Origin: Kaiparowitsia sp041742695
Lineage (GTDB): Bacteria; Cyanobacteriota; Cyanobacteriia; Elainellales; Elainellaceae
Reading direction: 5' to 3'
DNA length: 64,000 nt
NCBI GenBank assembly: GCA_041742695.1
Contig: JBGTOF010000299.1
Location: 1 to 64,000 of the forward strand
Of the stretch, positions 61,770-64,000 are shown in pieces; position 1 is the stretch's first letter, and each line of letters opens with the position of its first letter. A program made the position numbers and the translations under genes. The notes beneath the pieces were generated by a model that made no database searches, had not been told where the DNA came from, and saw only the letters and a program-made list of their open reading frames with translations.

Positions 61770-62891
61770 TTATATGCCCCGAAAAAAGCGGCTAGCCGGG
61801 TTGCGCCGCTGCGACGGGCGCATGGGAATGTCGCTCTCGTCGTAGATTTCACCCACCAGCTCTTCTAAAATATCCTCTAGCGTCACCAGTCCAACCGTGC
61901 CCCCATACTCATCCACCACGATTGCCATGTGGATGCGGCTCTTCAGCATTTCCTTGAGCAGGTCGGCTAGGCGCTTAACGTCGGGCACGTAGATCGGCGG
62001 ATCCATAGCTTCGGTGACGTTGCCGTCCGCAATCCCCTGCTGCTCTAGCAGATGCAATGCTTGAATCGCTCGTTTGAAGTTGATAATGCCAATAATTTTG
62101 TCGGGCGAGTCTTCTTGAACCGGAATGCGGGTGTGGCCGGTTTCCATACACAGATTCACCAAATCATGCAGGCTGGCTTCGTGGGCGATCGTGCGCATTT
62201 GCACACGAGGCTTGACCACGCTGCGGACGGTGATACGGTCGAGCATCAGGGCTTTAGTTAACAGCTGCCGCCGATCGAGGTCAATCTGGCCTCGACTGCC
62301 GAGAATTTCGATCATCAACTGCAAATCTTTGAGGGACTCGCCTTGGGGTGTGACGTTGCCCTGAAACAGGCGAATAGCAAACTGGGCGATCGCCCCTAAC
62401 GCCTGGGTAATGCCCACCAACCCGAGCAGTCGCGAGAGCCAATAAATGGGGCGCACCACCAGTTGAAAGATGGGAATCACATTGTTGATGGCCAGCGATT
62501 TTGGCGTGATTTCGCCAAAAATCAGCACCAAAATCGTAATCAGCAAGGTGGCAATCAACACCGCCGTGCCACCGCCAAACCAAATGGCAAACAGATTGCT
62601 GGCGAGAATAGCCGCCATGTTATTGACGAGGTTGTTGCCGACCAGCAGCGTGGTGATAAAGCGGGCGCGCTTCTCAAGCACCAGAGCAAACATGCCTTGC
62701 GGATCGCCCTTTTCTCGAATCAGCGATCGCAGCTTTAAATTATCCAGCGCTGTGATTGCAGTTTCTGACCCTGAGAAAAAGGCCGATAGCCCAATCATCA
62801 GCAGCAGAACAGTCACATCGACCCAAACCGTGCCCAAAATCGGCTGAACTTGAGCAACAGACACTGGAGCAAACCAGAATAGAGAAACCAC
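61770..62891 (-). CDS. DUF21-CBS (hemolysin C/CNNM-like) membrane protein
   Basis: A 373-residue protein. The N-terminal DUF21 domain has several helices (VTVLLLMIGLSAFFSGSETA, FITTLLVGNNLVNNMAAILA, TLLITILVLIFGEITPKSLA); GSETA, VGNN and GEITPKS are the family signatures. Two CBS modules follow (VRSVVKPRVQMRTIAHEASL to NGNV-type end, then MDPPIYVPDVKRLADLLKEM), ending with MAIVVDEYGGTVGLVTLEDI. The usual C-terminal CorC/HlyC domain is missing, with only a short basic tail. The relatives include bacterial CorC and animal CNNM magnesium transporters. Confidence 0.9.
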   Translation of the reverse strand: MVSLFWFAPVSVAQVQPILGTVWVDVTVLLLMIGLSAFFSGSETAITALDNLKLRSLIREKGDPQGMFALVLEKRARFITTLLVGNNLVNNMAAILASNLFAIWFGGGTAVLIATLLITILVLIFGEITPKSLAINNVIPIFQLVVRPIYWLSRLLGLVGITQALGAIAQFAIRLFQGNVTPQGESLKDLQLMIEILGSRGQIDLDRRQLLTKALMLDRITVRSVVKPRVQMRTIAHEASLHDLVNLCMETGHTRIPVQEDSPDKIIGIINFKRAIQALHLLEQQGIADGNVTEAMDPPIYVPDVKRLADLLKEMLKSRIHMAIVVDEYGGTVGLVTLEDILEELVGEIYDESDIPMRPSQRRNPASRFFRGI

Positions 62892-62988
62892 AGGCGTTGT
62901 TAGTGTAGTGACTTGTTGTTATCGGGAGATTTTATGATCGGGAGATTTATGGTTGGAATGATGGAAACGTAGTCGTGTTGTTGCAATC

Positions 62989-64000
62989 CTACCCTGCGGC
63001 TTTCCCGGGCGACTGCACCGCCCCATACCACAGGGCCTCAATCTGATGGGCGATCGCCGCTGCCGCCTCTCGGTGCTGCCCCGGCTGCAGCCGCGTGGTC
63101 ACATGGCCCAGCTTGCGCCCTGGTCGCGCCTCTGACTTGCCATACCAATAGACACGGGTATGGGGCAGCGCGGCAATCTGCAGCCGCAGCCCTGCATAGT
63201 CCGACTCGGCAGACTCAAACCCCAGCAGGTTGACCATCACCGCCCCCGCCGGAATCAGCGCTGTATCCCCCAGGGGTAGCCCGCAGACAGCCCGCAACTG
63301 CTGCTCAAACTGCGAGGTAGCACAGGCGTCGAGGGTATAGTGGCCTGAGTTGTGGGTGCGCGGCGCAATTTCATTCACCAGCACGGCGCCATCCGGGGTG
63401 AGAAATAGCTCGATGCCCAGAATGCCCACATAGTCGAGCGCCGTAAGCAGGGCATAGGCGATCGCCCGCACCGATTTTGTGACCGCATCCGGCCATTCAT
63501 CCAGCGCATAGACCACACGGCACACTTGGCTGTGGGGATCTTGCTGAGTTTCAACGACGGGATACACCGCAATCTCTCCGGTGGCTGAGCGAGCCGCCAT
63601 GACCGCCAGCTCCCGCTCAAAGGGCACATGTTCTTCCAGCAGCCAAGTTTGCTCAGGCGATTCGTGCAGCCGCTGCACGAGTTCTGAGTCGGTGGCACAG
63701 ATAAACGTGCCGTAGCCGTCATACCCATGCCGCCGCGCCTTTAGCACGACTGGAAAGCCCAGCTGCGATCGCTCGTCTGCCGTGGGCTGCGACGATAGGT
63801 CTACAAATCGCGGTGTGGGCACCCGATGAGTCCGAAAAAACGAGCGCTGGTGAAACTTATCAAGCACAGGGGCGATCGCCCCCAGACCCGGCGAAAACCG
63901 CACCCCTTGCTGCTCTAGCGGTTTCAGCGCCGCCAGATCTACAAACTCATTCTCAAAAGTAATCACATCAACCGTTTGGGCCAGTTGGGCCGTGGCGATC
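62989..64000 (-). CDS. purK: PurK, N5-carboxyaminoimidazole ribonucleotide synthase (partial)
   Basis: The frame stays open to the window end, so the N-terminus lies beyond 64000; the GTG at 63966 is internal (the upstream codons continue DVITFENEF). The ATP-grasp fold is clear: LDKFHQRSFFRTHRVPTP, GFPVVLKARRHGYDGYGTFI (ATP Lys), WLLEEHVPFERELAVMAAR, GIELFLTPDGAVLVNEIAPR and THNSGHYTLDACATSQFEQ. The enzyme adds CO2 to aminoimidazole ribonucleotide using ATP in purine synthesis. About 337 residues are present of a usual 380 or so. Confidence 0.93.
   Translation of the reverse strand, partial: IATAQLAQTVDVITFENEFVDLAALKPLEQQGVRFSPGLGAIAPVLDKFHQRSFFRTHRVPTPRFVDLSSQPTADERSQLGFPVVLKARRHGYDGYGTFICATDSELVQRLHESPEQTWLLEEHVPFERELAVMAARSATGEIAVYPVVETQQDPHSQVCRVVYALDEWPDAVTKSVRAIAYALLTALDYVGILGIELFLTPDGAVLVNEIAPRTHNSGHYTLDACATSQFEQQLRAVCGLPLGDTALIPAGAVMVNLLGFESAESDYAGLRLQIAALPHTRVYWYGKSEARPGRKLGHVTTRLQPGQHREAAAAIAHQIEALWYGAVQSPGKAAG

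Overview
This 64 kb window comes from a cyanobacterial chromosome. The HIP1 octamer GCGATCGC and its core are scattered through genes and gaps. The gene set is also typical of the phylum: Hfq of the cyanobacterial type, a DUF1822 protein, a DUF3143 protein beside a J-domain protein, a ComFB protein, a WGxxGxxG protein and ClpC. A mid-GC, non-marine, possibly Leptolyngbya-like lineage fits, but the sequence does not settle the genus. I see no rRNA, tRNA, CRISPR array, prophage or intact insertion sequence. Gene density is moderate, with many gaps of 300-1300 bp that hold hairpins, repeats and gene remnants.

Layout. 1-6 kb: the 3' end of cobS, a thioredoxin-like ferredoxin, an MscS channel, a DAO-family oxidoreductase, an EEP-family membrane protein and a small membrane protein. 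6.7-8.2 kb: an ExbB/ExbD proton-channel pair. 8.4-10.3 kb: threonine synthase with a MoaD/ThiS-type sulfur carrier. 10.5-13.7 kb: a zinc-ribbon protein, a methyltransferase, an M23 peptidase, hfq and a P-loop ATPase remnant. 14-18.4 kb: a conserved protein of unknown function, a PAS histidine kinase, a 58-codon ORF and a YihY protein. 18.8-23.8 kb: a small pseudogene, an alpha/beta hydrolase, leuA, a PRC-barrel protein and a WGxxGxxG protein. 24.4-28.8 kb: a sigma-70-like factor, a DUF1822 protein and a CHAT-CHASE2 membrane protein.

29.5-36.4 kb: a sugar dehydrogenase lipoprotein, a possible secreted peptide, a pentapeptide-repeat protein, J-domain and DUF3143 proteins, then uppS and cdaA overlapping. 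36.7-42.7 kb: lysA, rimI, clpC and a ComFB protein. 43-48.3 kb: a metallo-beta-lactamase RNase-like protein, small membrane proteins and manganese catalase. 48.6-52.3 kb: dnaK, hsp20 and a LuxR regulator. 53.6-61.7 kb: a GAF-EAL phosphodiesterase, the pst phosphate uptake genes (pstS-C-A-B) and an OmpR-type two-component pair. 61.8-64 kb: a DUF21-CBS protein and purK, cut by the window end.

Functional threads. Amino-acid synthesis is represented by thrC, leuA and lysA; protein quality control by ClpC, DnaK, Hsp20 and a J-domain protein; second messengers by CdaA (c-di-AMP), an EAL enzyme (c-di-GMP) and ComFB (a reported c-di-GMP receptor family). The most interesting locus is the sigma/DUF1822/CHAT-CHASE2 cassette. 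A protease-like domain with its His-Cys pair sits in one membrane protein with a sensor domain, next to a sigma-like factor. This suggests, but does not prove, proteolysis-controlled transcription. Two interspersed intergenic repeat families (about 98 bp and 39 bp) and a triple 11-bp-spaced direct repeat upstream of the response regulator are the strongest non-coding signals.
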